Below are positions 42,353-51,564 of a stretch of 64,000 nucleotides of DNA, one piece after another. The notes beneath the pieces were generated by a model that saw only the letters and a program-made list of their open reading frames with translations, did not search any database and was not told the DNA's origin. The position numbers and the translations under genes were made by a program. Each line of letters begins with the position of its first letter. Position 1 is the first letter of the stretch. The DNA lies in assembly GCA_030372335.1 (NCBI GenBank), contig JAUDCW010000008.1; one strand, written 5' to 3'. Origin of the DNA: JALCOL01 sp022649665 (GTDB taxonomy: Bacteria > Bacillota > Bacilli > Lactobacillales > Enterococcaceae).

Positions 42353-44716
42353 CTATTGGCCGCTGCTCTCTCCGGCAGTCGTCTGACTGTTTGGATTTTC
42401 GTTGGCATTATCGGTATTCTCTTGCGAAGCATCCTGTCCTTCTTGACTGGTTTCAGCGGAAGTGCTGTTTGCGGCAGTATTTTGATCTGACTCGGCCGCC
42501 TCTTTGCCGGCAAGGACGATCTTGATCTTGCCGCTCGCTTTTTCACCAGCTGCCGGACTTTGCGAGGTGACATATCCTTGTCCGGAACTTTCGACTTGCA
42601 GATGGTAGAGTGTCGCAAATTTCAAGACATCACTCTTCGTCCAGTCGGTCATATCCGGCATCACTTTATCCGAATCAGTCAGCAAGAAGACTTTCTCGCC
42701 TTGCAGCAGATCTGCTTCATTTTTTGGATTTTGCGCGATGACTTTTTCGCCGCTTCCCAAAACGACCGGTACGAGTCCAGCCTCTTTGATTTTTTCACTA
42801 GCGTCATCCGGCGTTTCATCCAATACATCCGGCGTTTTGACTGTCTCGACGCTTGGATTTTCGATCTCGCTTTCAAGTGCGCGCTTCATCAGAGGATTCA
42901 CAACACTCGGAATCGTTTTGCCGTCATACGCTTTTGGCTGTTTCAATGTCATATAGCAGATATACTGCGGGTCATCGAGCGGCGCGACGGTCACTACAGA
43001 ATATACATAATTCGTCAGCCCGGTCAAGTAGCCGTTTTTCGAAGGGATCTGGGCTGTCCCGGTTTTCGCGCCGACAGAATAGCCGTCAAGCGCAAAAGCA
43101 TTCCCAGTCCCGTAGTTTTTATCGGTGACGACTTTGCCCATCAAATCCAAAACTTCCGAAGCAGTCTCAGCACTGATCGGCCGAGCAACATCGGTCGTCT
43201 TCATGTAGCTTTCTTTCCCGGTTTGCGGATTGACGGTCTTTTCGATGTAATATGGTTTGACCATCTGGCCGCCGTTGGTGATCGCCGTGTAGGCCTGCAT
43301 CAGCTGGAGCGGCGTCACCGCGATCCCTTGACCGTAAGCGGACATCGCAGTGTCGACTTCATTTGTCGAAGGCAATTGTCCATTCGACTCGCCCAAAAGA
43401 CCGGAATTCGTCGAAGCGCCGAAATGAAATGCTTCTAAGTAGCTGCGCCAGGTATCTTTGCCCATCGCCTGCTCCAATTTGATCATGCCGATGTTGCTGG
43501 ACCAAGTAAAGGCCTGCTGGAAATTCAACGTTCCTTTTGCCCCAAAGTCATGGTCGTTGATCACGACACCGTTGATGTTGACGCCGGCCGCCGGTGAATA
43601 CGTTTCTTCCGGATGGTATTTTCCTTCTTGGATCGCTGCGGCGGTCGTGAAAGCTTTCATCGTCGAGCCCGGCTCAAAGGCGTCTTCAACGAGCAGATTG
43701 CGCCAAGTATTTTTTTCTTTGTCTTCATCCAATCCTTTTTTCGTCAACGGATTGAACGACGGCCGCTGGCTGATCGCACGGATCGCACCGGTTTTCGCAT
43801 CCATCAAGATCACCGTCATTGAGACAGGATCATCTTTTTTATCAGCAGCATCCAGCAGCGTCTCCAGGTAGCTTTGCAGCTGGCTGTCGAGCGTCGTATA
43901 AATATCGGTCCCGTCTTTAGCCGGGGTTTCTTTTTCAATGGTCCCCGGAATCGAATTGCCGAAACGGTCTTTTTGGAACTCAGTTTTCCCGTTCTTTCCT
44001 TCAAGCAGCTTATTATACGCCGCTTCGAGCCCTAAAACGCCGACCATTCCTTTCGAATCGTCATCGTTGTCGGTTTGCTGTGCGTACCCGATAAAGTGGG
44101 AAGCGAACTCGCCGTTTGGATAAAGCCGTGATGGATGGTCTTCAAAATATAATCCCTTTACTTTGGCAGAGTCCATCGCCGCTTCGATCTTCAATTTCGT
44201 CTCGAGCGTCAGGTTCTTTCCTTTGCTGCCAAACTCGACTTGATAAAGCGGATGGCCTTGTGCATCTGTTTTTTTCAAAGTCGTGAGCGCTTCTTTTTTG
44301 GTGATTCCAGTATATTTATGTAAGATTTCCGCCAGTGTATCGAAATTTTTTGACTGCGCATACAGCTTCTCGTCTTTCAAGCCGAGATAAGTCTCGCTTA
44401 AAATAGCGTATACAGAATAAGAAGTAGCATTCTCAGCAATCGGGTTCCCATAACGATCCAAGATCGAACCCCGATTTGCTTTGATTACGCTACTTCCCTC
44501 ATATAGTGCTTTCGTTTGTTTCACCAAGTCGTTTCCGGCTACTTTTCCGGTGTCCGCGATGAATAAAATACGCACGGCAAATATAAGGAAAAGAACGATC
44601 GCGAGTCCGAAGAAGATCGCGCCGGCTTTTTTGCGGTTATTCAATGGAGAGCGGCTTTTGCTTGCGAACCACTTCGCAAAACGCCTCCATAAACGTTTGA
44701 TCGAACGTTTCAGCAT
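42353..44716 (-). CDS. pbpX: Penicillin-binding protein 2X (class B, PASTA)
   Basis: This 787-residue septal transpeptidase has a membrane anchor at about residues 32-54, a dimerisation domain, and a transpeptidase with STMK (Ser351), SSN (406-408) and KTGT (551-554). Two PASTA domains span about 620-735, followed by a long Ser/Asn/Gln/Glu-rich tail (735-787). It cross-links septal peptidoglycan. Its ATG follows the ftsL stop codon without a gap. Confidence 0.95.
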   Translation of the reverse strand: MLKRSIKRLWRRFAKWFASKSRSPLNNRKKAGAIFFGLAIVLFLIFAVRILFIADTGKVAGNDLVKQTKALYEGSSVIKANRGSILDRYGNPIAENATSYSVYAILSETYLGLKDEKLYAQSKNFDTLAEILHKYTGITKKEALTTLKKTDAQGHPLYQVEFGSKGKNLTLETKLKIEAAMDSAKVKGLYFEDHPSRLYPNGEFASHFIGYAQQTDNDDDSKGMVGVLGLEAAYNKLLEGKNGKTEFQKDRFGNSIPGTIEKETPAKDGTDIYTTLDSQLQSYLETLLDAADKKDDPVSMTVILMDAKTGAIRAISQRPSFNPLTKKGLDEDKEKNTWRNLLVEDAFEPGSTMKAFTTAAAIQEGKYHPEETYSPAAGVNINGVVINDHDFGAKGTLNFQQAFTWSSNIGMIKLEQAMGKDTWRSYLEAFHFGASTNSGLLGESNGQLPSTNEVDTAMSAYGQGIAVTPLQLMQAYTAITNGGQMVKPYYIEKTVNPQTGKESYMKTTDVARPISAETASEVLDLMGKVVTDKNYGTGNAFALDGYSVGAKTGTAQIPSKNGYLTGLTNYVYSVVTVAPLDDPQYICYMTLKQPKAYDGKTIPSVVNPLMKRALESEIENPSVETVKTPDVLDETPDDASEKIKEAGLVPVVLGSGEKVIAQNPKNEADLLQGEKVFLLTDSDKVMPDMTDWTKSDVLKFATLYHLQVESSGQGYVTSQSPAAGEKASGKIKIVLAGKEAAESDQNTAANSTSAETSQEGQDASQENTDNANENPNSQTTAGESSGQ

Positions 44717-45082
44717 TTACTTCACATTCCTTATATTTTCATCATTAGCTGTAAGACCGGCCTTTTCAGCAGCTTCCTTTAAGCGGTCTGAACGGGTCAA
44801 TTCCATTTTTTCCTGCTGGAGTTTGTTGATATCCTGCTGGCGCTCGGCAACATTTTCGTTCAATGAAGTGATGTCTTGTGTGACTTTCATCACTTGGTTG
44901 CGAATGATCAATGTCCCGAACGTCAACGAAACGATCAAAGCGATCATCACCGCTGCCACCACTTTTTCCATCTTGGTGATGCGCTTCAGCGGATGGCGCG
45001 GACTGGGCTGAGTCGGCGTTTCAAACGATTTTTTTGGATTTTGCTGCTGCTGATATTGTTCGACTCTCTTTACCTCAGCCAC
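44717..45082 (-). CDS. ftsL: Cell-division protein FtsL
   Basis: This 121-residue bitopic protein has a cytoplasmic basic N terminus, a membrane segment at about residues 38-58 (VVAAVMIALIVSLTFGTLII) and an extracellular leucine-zipper-like coiled coil (about 62-105). It forms the FtsL-DivIC-DivIB complex. The start is GTG, because the frame has no suitable ATG; GAGGGAG lies upstream at the end of rsmH. Confidence 0.93.
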   Translation of the reverse strand: MAEVKRVEQYQQQQNPKKSFETPTQPSPRHPLKRITKMEKVVAAVMIALIVSLTFGTLIIRNQVMKVTQDITSLNENVAERQQDINKLQQEKMELTRSDRLKEAAEKAGLTANDENIRNVK

Positions 45083-45088
45083 GATAAT

Positions 45089-46051
45089 CTACACTCCCTC
45101 GGTGTTTTGATTTATTTTTTCAGCGATCCGCAGTTTGGCACTGTGCGCGCGGCGGTTCTCCGCCAGCTCTTCTTCGCTTGGCAGGATCGGCTTTTTTTTG
45201 ATCAGTTTCAAGACTGGTTTGAATTCTTCCGGTACGACCGGCAGTCCTGGCGGCAGCTCTTGCGGCCGGCTGTATGATTTCAAAATATTTTTCACTAAAC
45301 GGTCTTCCAGCGAATGGAACGTGATCACACTCAAGCGCCCATGAAGCGCCAACAGAGCGATCGCTTGTTCCAATGAATCTTCCAGCGCACCCAGCTCGTC
45401 ATTGACTGCGATCCGAATACTTTGGAAAACCCGTTTCGCCGGGTGGCCGCCCTTGCGGCGCGCTGCAGCCGGGATCGCTTCTTTGATTATCTCAGCGAGT
45501 TCGCCGGTCGTTTCGATCGGCGAACTCGCGCGGTGACGCTCAATGGCGCGGGCGACTTGTTTCGAAAACTTTTCTTCGCCGTAGCGGAAAAAGATCCGGA
45601 CCAGCTTTTCATAAGGCCAATCATTCACCACTTCATAGGCGCTCAGCGGCTGGCGGATATCCATCCGCATATCGAGCGGTGCATCGTGCCGGTAGCTGAA
45701 GCCGCGGGAGGCTTCGTCGAACTGCGGCGAAGAAACACCAAGATCGTAAAGGATCCCGTCAACTTGAGTGACTCCATGCTCAGCCAAACCGCTTTTCAGT
45801 TCGCGGAAATTTCGGTGGATAAAAACGACTTTTCCGGCTGCGGCTTCTTTTTTAAATTTATTTTTTGCATTGCTGATCGCTTCGATGTCTTGATCAAAAC
45901 AAAACAATCGACCGCCTTCAAGCTGCGAGAGGATCAGCGCACTGTGGCCGCCGCCTCCCAAAGTGCAGTCGACGTAAACCCCGTCCGGCTGGACCGCAAG
46001 TCCCGCGACCGCCTCATTTAATAGCACTGTTGTATGGTGAAAATCGGGCAC
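45089..46051 (-). CDS. rsmH: 16S rRNA m4C1402 methyltransferase RsmH
   Basis: This 320-residue SAM-dependent enzyme (MraW) N4-methylates C1402 of 16S rRNA. SAM motif DCTLGGGGHS near residue 31, catalytic region YDLGVSSPQFDEASRGFSY near 105, and TFHSLEDRLVKN near 255. I place the start at GTG 46051, nine bases after GGAG and matching the family N terminus (PDFHHTTVLL). TTG codons upstream fall on the ribosome site itself. Confidence 0.95.
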   Translation of the reverse strand: MPDFHHTTVLLNEAVAGLAVQPDGVYVDCTLGGGGHSALILSQLEGGRLFCFDQDIEAISNAKNKFKKEAAAGKVVFIHRNFRELKSGLAEHGVTQVDGILYDLGVSSPQFDEASRGFSYRHDAPLDMRMDIRQPLSAYEVVNDWPYEKLVRIFFRYGEEKFSKQVARAIERHRASSPIETTGELAEIIKEAIPAAARRKGGHPAKRVFQSIRIAVNDELGALEDSLEQAIALLALHGRLSVITFHSLEDRLVKNILKSYSRPQELPPGLPVVPEEFKPVLKLIKKKPILPSEEELAENRRAHSAKLRIAEKINQNTEGV

Positions 46052-46066
46052 ATTTGTCAACTCCAA

Positions 46067-46498
46067 TTAAAGTTCAAAGTCCATCATCTTCTCTGCGAGT
46101 TCATCGAAATTTTCGCCAGCGGCTTGATTATACTCCGCCCAGCGGGAATGATCCCAAATTTCGATGCGGTTGACGACCCCGATCACTGTACACTCTTTTT
46201 GAATGTCAGCATAAGTTCGCAAGGTTTGCGGGACTAAGATCCGTCCTTGTTTGTCCAATGAGCAGACGGAAGCAGCCGAGTAAAAAAAACGCATGAACAT
46301 GCGCGCCTCTTTACGATTCAGCGGCAAACTCGTCAATTTTCCTTCCAGCTTTTCCCATTCAGGAACCGAGTAGCCGAAAACGCATCCTTCCATTCCGCGT
46401 GTCAAGACAAATGAGTCTCCCAAGACTTCGCGAAACTTTGCCGGAATCGTCAATCGACCCTTTCCATCCAGGGCATGCTGGTATTCTCCCATCAACAT
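46067..46498 (-). CDS. mraZ: Transcriptional regulator MraZ
   Basis: This 143-residue protein has two SpoVT-AbrB-like MraZ domains (LMGEYQHALDGKGRLTIPAKFRE at the start; a second near DKQGRILVPQTLR). It binds tandem repeats upstream of its own gene and represses the dcw cluster. Start ATG 46498 gives MLMGEYQ, with GAGGTG upstream. First gene of the division cluster proper. Confidence 0.96.
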   Translation of the reverse strand: MLMGEYQHALDGKGRLTIPAKFREVLGDSFVLTRGMEGCVFGYSVPEWEKLEGKLTSLPLNRKEARMFMRFFYSAASVCSLDKQGRILVPQTLRTYADIQKECTVIGVVNRIEIWDHSRWAEYNQAAGENFDELAEKMMDFEL

Positions 46499-46524
46499 CG
46501 TCAACACCTCGCATTAACAAAATA

Positions 46525-46554
46525 AGTCTACCACAATCCCCCACTTTTCACCAC
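46525..46554 (-). promoter_or_regulatory. mraZ promoter with MraZ box
   Basis: On the minus strand GTGG occurs three times with exact 10-bp spacing (plus-strand CCAC at 46531, 46541, 46551), overlapping -35 TGGTGA and -10 TAGACT (17 nt apart). Evenly spaced TGGG-like repeats are the known MraZ operator form, so autoregulation by steric block is likely. Confidence 0.8.
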
Positions 46555-46610
46555 AAAATCCAGGAAAGAAAAAGGATTTTAAAAAAAAGGAGCGTTTTCG
46601 AACAGCAAGC

Positions 46611-46651
46611 ATAAAAAAACACCATCCATGTGTGCGGATGGTGTTTAGAAT
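46611..46651 (-). terminator. Terminator after the DUF3397 gene
   Basis: Minus strand AACACCATCC, loop of eight, GGATGGTGTT followed by TTTTTTT. Confidence 0.9.
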
Positions 46652-46653
46652 CA

Positions 46654-47037
46654 TTAAAGAAAGATTTGGACGAGCGTGACCAGCATGAAAACTGCATACA
46701 AGAACGCGATCCATAAAAAGGCGATCCGCCACAAGACTTTGATAAACCGACGGACATCCAGTTCTTTTTTATTGTGTACTTGATAAATCGCTAAACCCGC
46801 CCCGATGATCAGTATGATCAAGATCACGAATGGCACGATCGAACGCCCAAATGCCATCTTTGAAAGCACGCCCAGGCCGATCAGCAAAAAGGGAAGACTC
46901 AAGTCGATCGGTTTCAGCGGATGCGCCGCGTCGCTGGTGGGGAACCGCTGATAAAACCAGGCTAACACCCAAGTCGATGCAAGAAGAACAAAAATCGGGA
47001 AGACATACCAAAATAAAAGAATCGGGTGGAATTTCAT
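46654..47037 (-). CDS. DUF3397 family membrane protein
   Basis: This 127-residue integral membrane protein has four predicted helices (about 5-25, 45-62, 67-85 and 104-125). It matches the DUF3397 family, which often sits directly upstream of mraZ in Lactobacillales. Function unknown; location suggests wall or division relevance, but a terminator separates it from mraZ. CAGGAGG precedes the ATG. Confidence 0.85.
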   Translation of the reverse strand: MKFHPILLFWYVFPIFVLLASTWVLAWFYQRFPTSDAAHPLKPIDLSLPFLLIGLGVLSKMAFGRSIVPFVILIILIIGAGLAIYQVHNKKELDVRRFIKVLWRIAFLWIAFLYAVFMLVTLVQIFL

Positions 47038-47212
47038 TTCCTAACCTCCTGATTGTAATATGATCTGAATTGGATCAATAATACCCAAAAAGAATGCTTA
47101 CCCTTATTTTACAACAGTTTTGCACAAATATTCAGATAAAATAGCCTTTTTGCAAAATTCATCTGGAAAAGAAATTTTTTCAAAAGAAAACGGTCATGCC
47201 GTACGATTCTGC

Positions 47213-47241
47213 TTGCGCCGCACGAAAAGAGTATGTACAAT
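47213..47241 (+). promoter_or_regulatory. Promoter of the small membrane protein gene
   Basis: TTGCGC, 17 nt spacer, TACAAT; start codon about 50 nt downstream. Confidence 0.65.
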
Positions 47242-47291
47242 GTACATGAATCTTCAGCTCGGAACTCGGAACACTATAAGGATGGATGAAA

Positions 47292-47402
47292 ATGAAAAAA
47301 GAAAAAAGCACTTTTTCGAAAATTTCCCGAATCGTCATCTGGCTGATGCTGATCATCACAGTCGTCAGCGTCGTGATCAGCTCATTAGTTGCGATCATGT
47401 AA
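47292..47402 (+). CDS. DUF4044-like small membrane protein (36 aa)
   Basis: This is a 36-residue protein: a charged N terminus (MKKEKSTFSKISR) and one membrane helix (IVIWLMLIITVVSVVISSLVA). It fits the small DUF4044 family of Lactobacillales. AAGGA is nine bases upstream of this ATG; an ATG two codons earlier is too close. A good promoter precedes it and a strong terminator follows, so it is a free-standing unit. Function unknown. Confidence 0.75.
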   Translation: MKKEKSTFSKISRIVIWLMLIITVVSVVISSLVAIM

Positions 47403-47410
47403 TTTGCGTA

Positions 47411-47456
47411 AAAAAAGCAGACAGAAATCGGATCAGCGATTTCTGTCTGCTTTTTT
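47411..47456. terminator. Bidirectional terminator
   Basis: GCAGACAGAAATCG, loop GATCAG, CGATTTCTGTCTGC: perfect 14-bp stem with A6 and T6 flanks, shared by the small membrane gene and recN. Confidence 0.93.
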
Positions 47457-49155
47457 ATTTTGCCTGCTGGATCATTTTCTGCTTGGTCTTTTCAGCGAGT
47501 GCCAAAAGTTCCTGCGCATGCTCTTCTGTCAATTCTGTGATCGTGTCGCCCGCGAGCATCCGCGCGATCTCGTGGACGCGGCGTTTGCCGCTCAAGAGCG
47601 TAAGGGTTGTTTCAGTACGCCCGCGACTCGCTTGTTTCGTGATCAAATACTGCTGGTCCGCCATTGCGGCGACTTGTGGCAAATGCGTGATGCAGAGCAC
47701 TTGCGAAGCCAAACCGATCGCATAGATCTTGTTGGCGATCCCTTGGGCGACGCGCCCGCTGACGCCAGAGTCGACTTCATCGAAAACGATGCTCGTTTCA
47801 ACTTGCTGCTTGGAAAAGATCGTTTTCAGCGCCAGCAGGACACGGGAAAGCTCACCGCCGGAAGCCACTTTGGCGAGCGGTTTCAAGCCTTCGCCGACGT
47901 TTGTCGCGATATAAAATTCGGCTTGCTCCAGTCCGTAAGAAGCGATCCCTTCCGGTGCGGGCGCAAAACGGACTTCAAACTGGATATTCCCCATATAAAG
48001 CCCCGTCAGTTCGCTTTTCAGCCGCTCCGCTAAAACGAGCGCTCCGGCATGGCGATCATCTGCCAGCACGTTGCCGATCTTTAAGACCGCGGCTTTTTTA
48101 GTATCCAAAAGTTCGCCCAGCTCTTCATTTGTGCTTTCCAAAAAGCGGCTGTCGGCAAATTCTGTGCTGATTTTTTGATAATAGGCTATCACTTCGCTGA
48201 TCGTTGCCCCGTATTTCCGCTCCAACTGACGGATCAGCTCCAAACGTCCTTCGATCTCCTCGAGCCGCCCCGGATCCATCTGCAGCTGGTCGACTTGCGT
48301 ATCGACTTGGCTCAGTGCATCTTCAAGCGCGTAGTACGCGGTCGAAAGCTCTTCATAAATACTTTGATAATGGCTGTCATACTGCTGGATGCCGTCGATC
48401 GTTTTCATTCCTTGACCGACCAGATCCAACACCGCATTCTCACCGGAAAGGAATTGCTGCAGCTCGGCGAATGCATCTGCGATCTTTTGAAAATTGGCTA
48501 AACGGTCGCGTTCTTCGCTCAGCTGCTCCTCTTCGCCTTCTACTAAATGGGCATTTTCGATCTCATCGATTTGAAACTTCAGCATGTCGAGCCGCTGCGC
48601 GAAATCCTGCTCGTGAGCTTTTTTCTGCCGATATTTTTTCTCCAATTCGCGGTACTCTTCATATGCCCTTTGGTAATCTGCCAAATCTTGTTTCCATGCG
48701 GGATCCGCCAGCGCATCAAGCATCCCCAGATGCTTCTCCGGCTGCAGAAGATCCTGATGTTCGGTCTGCCCTTGGATGTCGACTAAAAATGCTCCTAAAC
48801 GTTTCAAGTTAGTGATCGTGATCAAGTGGCCGTTAACGCGGCATACACTTTTTCCGCTGCGGAAAAGCTCGCGCTGGATCGTCAGCTCATCATCTTGTTC
48901 GATCCCGAGCTCTTCACACAAAGCGGCAAATTCAGCTGTTTTTGACCAGCTGAAAAGGCCCTCCAGCACTGCTTTGTCGGCGCCGGCCCGCAAATATTCG
49001 ACTGACCCGCGGCCGCCCGTCAATAAGCTCAGTGCATCGATGATGATCGATTTTCCGGCGCCCGTCTCTCCGGTCAGAGTCGTCATGCCGCTCTCAAAGT
49101 GCACAGATAATTCAGAAATAATAGCAAAATTTTTGATCGATAGCGCAATCAGCAA
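47455..49155 (-). CDS. recN: DNA repair protein RecN
   Basis: This 566-residue SMC-like ATPase of double-strand-break repair has Walker A GETGAGKSIIIDAL near residue 30, two coiled-coil arms, an ABC signature VASGGELSRVLLAL near 435 and Walker B SIVFDEVDSGVSG. The start is TTG 49155, seven or eight bases behind AAGGAGG. Last gene of the efp-to-recN block. Confidence 0.96.
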   Translation of the reverse strand: MLIALSIKNFAIISELSVHFESGMTTLTGETGAGKSIIIDALSLLTGGRGSVEYLRAGADKAVLEGLFSWSKTAEFAALCEELGIEQDDELTIQRELFRSGKSVCRVNGHLITITNLKRLGAFLVDIQGQTEHQDLLQPEKHLGMLDALADPAWKQDLADYQRAYEEYRELEKKYRQKKAHEQDFAQRLDMLKFQIDEIENAHLVEGEEEQLSEERDRLANFQKIADAFAELQQFLSGENAVLDLVGQGMKTIDGIQQYDSHYQSIYEELSTAYYALEDALSQVDTQVDQLQMDPGRLEEIEGRLELIRQLERKYGATISEVIAYYQKISTEFADSRFLESTNEELGELLDTKKAAVLKIGNVLADDRHAGALVLAERLKSELTGLYMGNIQFEVRFAPAPEGIASYGLEQAEFYIATNVGEGLKPLAKVASGGELSRVLLALKTIFSKQQVETSIVFDEVDSGVSGRVAQGIANKIYAIGLASQVLCITHLPQVAAMADQQYLITKQASRGRTETTLTLLSGKRRVHEIARMLAGDTITELTEEHAQELLALAEKTKQKMIQQAK

Positions 49156-49169
49156 AGCGAGCCCTCCTT

Positions 49170-49619
49170 TTAAATAAAGGCGTAGATCCGTTCTTTGATC
49201 GCCTGAGCGCTCTTTTCAGAACGCGCGATCATCAAGATCCGTTCGTCATCGGTAAGTGCGGTGAATAGTTCTGCCGAAAATTCCTGCTCCAGCAAACCGA
49301 CAAGTGCGACCGCGCTGCCGGGAATCGTTTTAAGGGAAACAAAGATATCCATTTGGTCGACCGCCACAAAAGAAGAGGCCAGCAGCTTCGCTAAGCGCGG
49401 AGTCAGGTTTTCCATCGTTTCATTCGGCAAACTGTAGCGGTACCGGCCGTCGCCGGCTGGTACTTTCAGCAAATGAAGCTCTTTGATGTCGCGCGAGATC
49501 GTCGCCTGCGTCACCTTGACGCCGTTTTCCCGCAAAAGTGCGACCAGATCTTCCTGTTTTTCGACCGCTCGGTCATTCACAAGCTGCTGGATCAGCTTGT
49601 GCCGCTCTTTTTTTCGCAT
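49170..49619 (-). CDS. argR: Arginine repressor family regulator ArgR/AhrC
   Basis: This 149-residue protein has a winged-helix N terminus (KKERHKLIQQLV...VTQATISRDIKELHLLKV) and a C-terminal hexamerisation/arginine-binding domain with FTALTDDERILMIA. It controls arginine genes, and its place before recN is conserved in Firmicutes. Lactobacillales often have several ArgR paralogues, so the regulon is not certain. ATG 49619 fits ribosome spacing better than the one three codons upstream. Confidence 0.93.
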   Translation of the reverse strand: MRKKERHKLIQQLVNDRAVEKQEDLVALLRENGVKVTQATISRDIKELHLLKVPAGDGRYRYSLPNETMENLTPRLAKLLASSFVAVDQMDIFVSLKTIPGSAVALVGLLEQEFSAELFTALTDDERILMIARSEKSAQAIKERIYAFI

Positions 49620-49635
49620 GTATCCCATTCCCCCT

Positions 49636-50448
49636 TCAAAGCTCAGCGTGTGAAGCTTCCACGACTTTTTGCGGCGCCCACTCCATGACCAGCCGGCCGG
49701 CCGCTGCCGCAGTATTTTTCAAATGAATCAAATATTCGATATTGCCTTCGCCGCCGGTGATCGGTGAAAAATCAAGACCCAGTACATCAAAACCGCTTGC
49801 CAGCGCCAGTTCTTTGACTTTTTCGATCACCGCCAAATGCGTCTTCGGATTTTTGACGATCCCTTTTTTGCCGACCGCTTCGCGACCCGCTTCAAACTGC
49901 GGCTTGATCAAGGCGACCACATCCCCGCCCGCCGGCAGGATCTCGTGGAGCGCTGGAAAGATCAGCCCGAGCGAGATAAAGGAGACATCGATCGTTGCGA
50001 TGTCCGGCTGCCCGTGCGTGAAGTCTGCCAATTTGCTGTAGCGGAAATTCGTGCGTTCCATCACGATGACCCGCGGATCTTCGCGCAGTTTCCATGCCAG
50101 CTGGTTGTAGCCGACATCGAGCGCATAACTCTGCTTTGCGCCGTTTTGCAGCGCGACATCGGTAAACCCGCCGGTCGAAGAGCCGATATCCAGCAAGATT
50201 TTATCTTGAACGCTGAGCGAAAATACTTCCAGCGCTTTGACGAGCTTAAGGCCGCCGCGCGAAACGTAGGGAAGCGGCTGCCCTTTGATCTGAAGCTCGC
50301 TGGTCAGCAGGATCTTCTCCCCCGGCTTATCGATCCGCTGGCTGTTCTGATCATATAAAAGCCCCGCCATGATCGCCCGTTTGGCCTTTTCGCGGGTTGG
50401 AAACAATCCTTGGCGAACGGCCATCACGTCCGCTCTTTCTTTTTTCAT
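49636..50448 (-). CDS. tlyA: TlyA family rRNA 2'-O-methyltransferase (YqxC)
   Basis: This 270-residue protein has an N-terminal S4 domain (residues 5-65) and a Rossmann methyltransferase domain with KILLDIGSSTGGFTDVAL near residue 85. Homologues 2'-O-methylate cytidines in 16S/23S rRNA; the old name hemolysin A is misleading. It carries the K-D-K-E-type residues expected for ribose methylation in ALDVGYNQL, DVSFISL and LIKPQFEAG. Between ispA and argR. Confidence 0.9.
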   Translation of the reverse strand: MKKERADVMAVRQGLFPTREKAKRAIMAGLLYDQNSQRIDKPGEKILLTSELQIKGQPLPYVSRGGLKLVKALEVFSLSVQDKILLDIGSSTGGFTDVALQNGAKQSYALDVGYNQLAWKLREDPRVIVMERTNFRYSKLADFTHGQPDIATIDVSFISLGLIFPALHEILPAGGDVVALIKPQFEAGREAVGKKGIVKNPKTHLAVIEKVKELALASGFDVLGLDFSPITGGEGNIEYLIHLKNTAAAAGRLVMEWAPQKVVEASHAEL

Positions 50449-50465
50449 GTTCTGCTGCCTGCTTT

Positions 50466-51338
50466 CTATTCCTTCTGCACTAATTCCAATTGCTGGATGA
50501 TCCGCTGCAATTGTGTACTGTCAAACCCGTCCGCCTCTAAACATCTCAGTGACTGCATGACTTTTTCAAGCTCTTCATGCAGCATCGTGATGCTTTTTTC
50601 GACCCCAAAATAATGCGGATAAGTCGCTTTCGCAAGCTTTTCATCTTTACCGACCGCTTTGCCGAGTACTGCCTCTGAGCCGATCACGTCCAAGAGGTCA
50701 TCACGGATCTGAAACGCCAGCCCCAGATGGAGCGCGGTTTCATTTAAAAGTTTCCGCTTCGCGGGGCGATTTGCGAGAAGACCGCCCGCCGCAAAAACGA
50801 AGCGGAACAGCGCGCCGGTTTTATACTCATGGATCTCTTTCAGCGCTTCAAAAGTAATTTCGTGCCCTTCTGCCAATTTATCAAGCGTTTGCCCCGCAGC
50901 GACTCCGCCGATCCCGCCGAAAGTACTCAAAAGCGTCATCAATTCCGCTTTCACTTCAGCCGAAAGTGCGGTCTTTCCGAGTATCTCGATCGCCGCAAGC
51001 ATCAAGCCGTCGCCGGCGAGCAGCGCAACGGCTGGCGAGTAGGCGATGTGATTCGTCGGCTTTCCGCGGCGCAGTTCGTCATTATCCATCTCAGGCAGAT
51101 CATCGTGGATCAGCGTCGCCGTATGGAGCATCTCGATCGCACCCGCCGTTAAGCGGGCATCGCGGTCGAGTTCTTTGTCGTATCCCTGCAAGAGTGCAAA
51201 AAGGAGACGCGGCCGCAGTCGTTTTCCGCCAGATGAAAAGGAATATTCCATGCTTTCAAAAAGCGTGCGGGAAGCTGTCTGTTTTTCTAAAAAAGCAGAA
51301 ACTTCCTGCTCCATCAAGCGAACGGCCTGTTCAATCAT
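50466..51338 (-). CDS. ispA: Farnesyl diphosphate synthase (IspA)
   Basis: This 290-residue trans-prenyltransferase has the first Asp-rich motif HDDLPEMDNDELRRGKPT near residue 82 and the second FQIRDDLLDVIG near residue 218. It condenses IPP with DMAPP/GPP to farnesyl diphosphate for undecaprenyl carrier synthesis. The ATG at 51338 overlaps the xseB stop by eight bases; an in-frame TTG at 51356 is possible. Confidence 0.92.
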   Translation of the reverse strand: MIEQAVRLMEQEVSAFLEKQTASRTLFESMEYSFSSGGKRLRPRLLFALLQGYDKELDRDARLTAGAIEMLHTATLIHDDLPEMDNDELRRGKPTNHIAYSPAVALLAGDGLMLAAIEILGKTALSAEVKAELMTLLSTFGGIGGVAAGQTLDKLAEGHEITFEALKEIHEYKTGALFRFVFAAGGLLANRPAKRKLLNETALHLGLAFQIRDDLLDVIGSEAVLGKAVGKDEKLAKATYPHYFGVEKSITMLHEELEKVMQSLRCLEADGFDSTQLQRIIQQLELVQKE

Positions 51339-51564
51339 TTGATTCTGCCACTTCAAAGTCCGCTGAGCCGCCGTCTTCGCTGATGATCTTTGTCAGTGTT
51401 TTTTCGGCTTTCCCCAGTGTTTCGCTCAATTCTTTGCTGAGCGCCATCCCGTGTTGGAATAAAGCCAAACTTTCTTCCAGCGGGACTTCGCCGCCTTCTA
51501 GTTTCTGAACGATCTCTTCTAATTCCTTCAGCTGTTCCTCAAAGGATGCTTTCGCTTTCGTCAT
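51331..51564 (-). CDS. xseB: Exonuclease VII small subunit
   Basis: This 77-residue, all-helical acidic protein has the XseB signature SFEEQLKELEEIVQKLEGGEVPLEESLALF. It assembles on XseA to degrade single-stranded DNA in both directions. Overlaps xseA by 26 bases. Confidence 0.95.
   Translation of the reverse strand: MTKAKASFEEQLKELEEIVQKLEGGEVPLEESLALFQHGMALSKELSETLGKAEKTLTKIISEDGGSADFEVAESND

Noticed and set aside
50448..50466. Hemolysin identity for the TlyA gene
   Set aside because: S4 plus methyltransferase domains indicate an rRNA ribose methylase; haemolysis is only a historical label.
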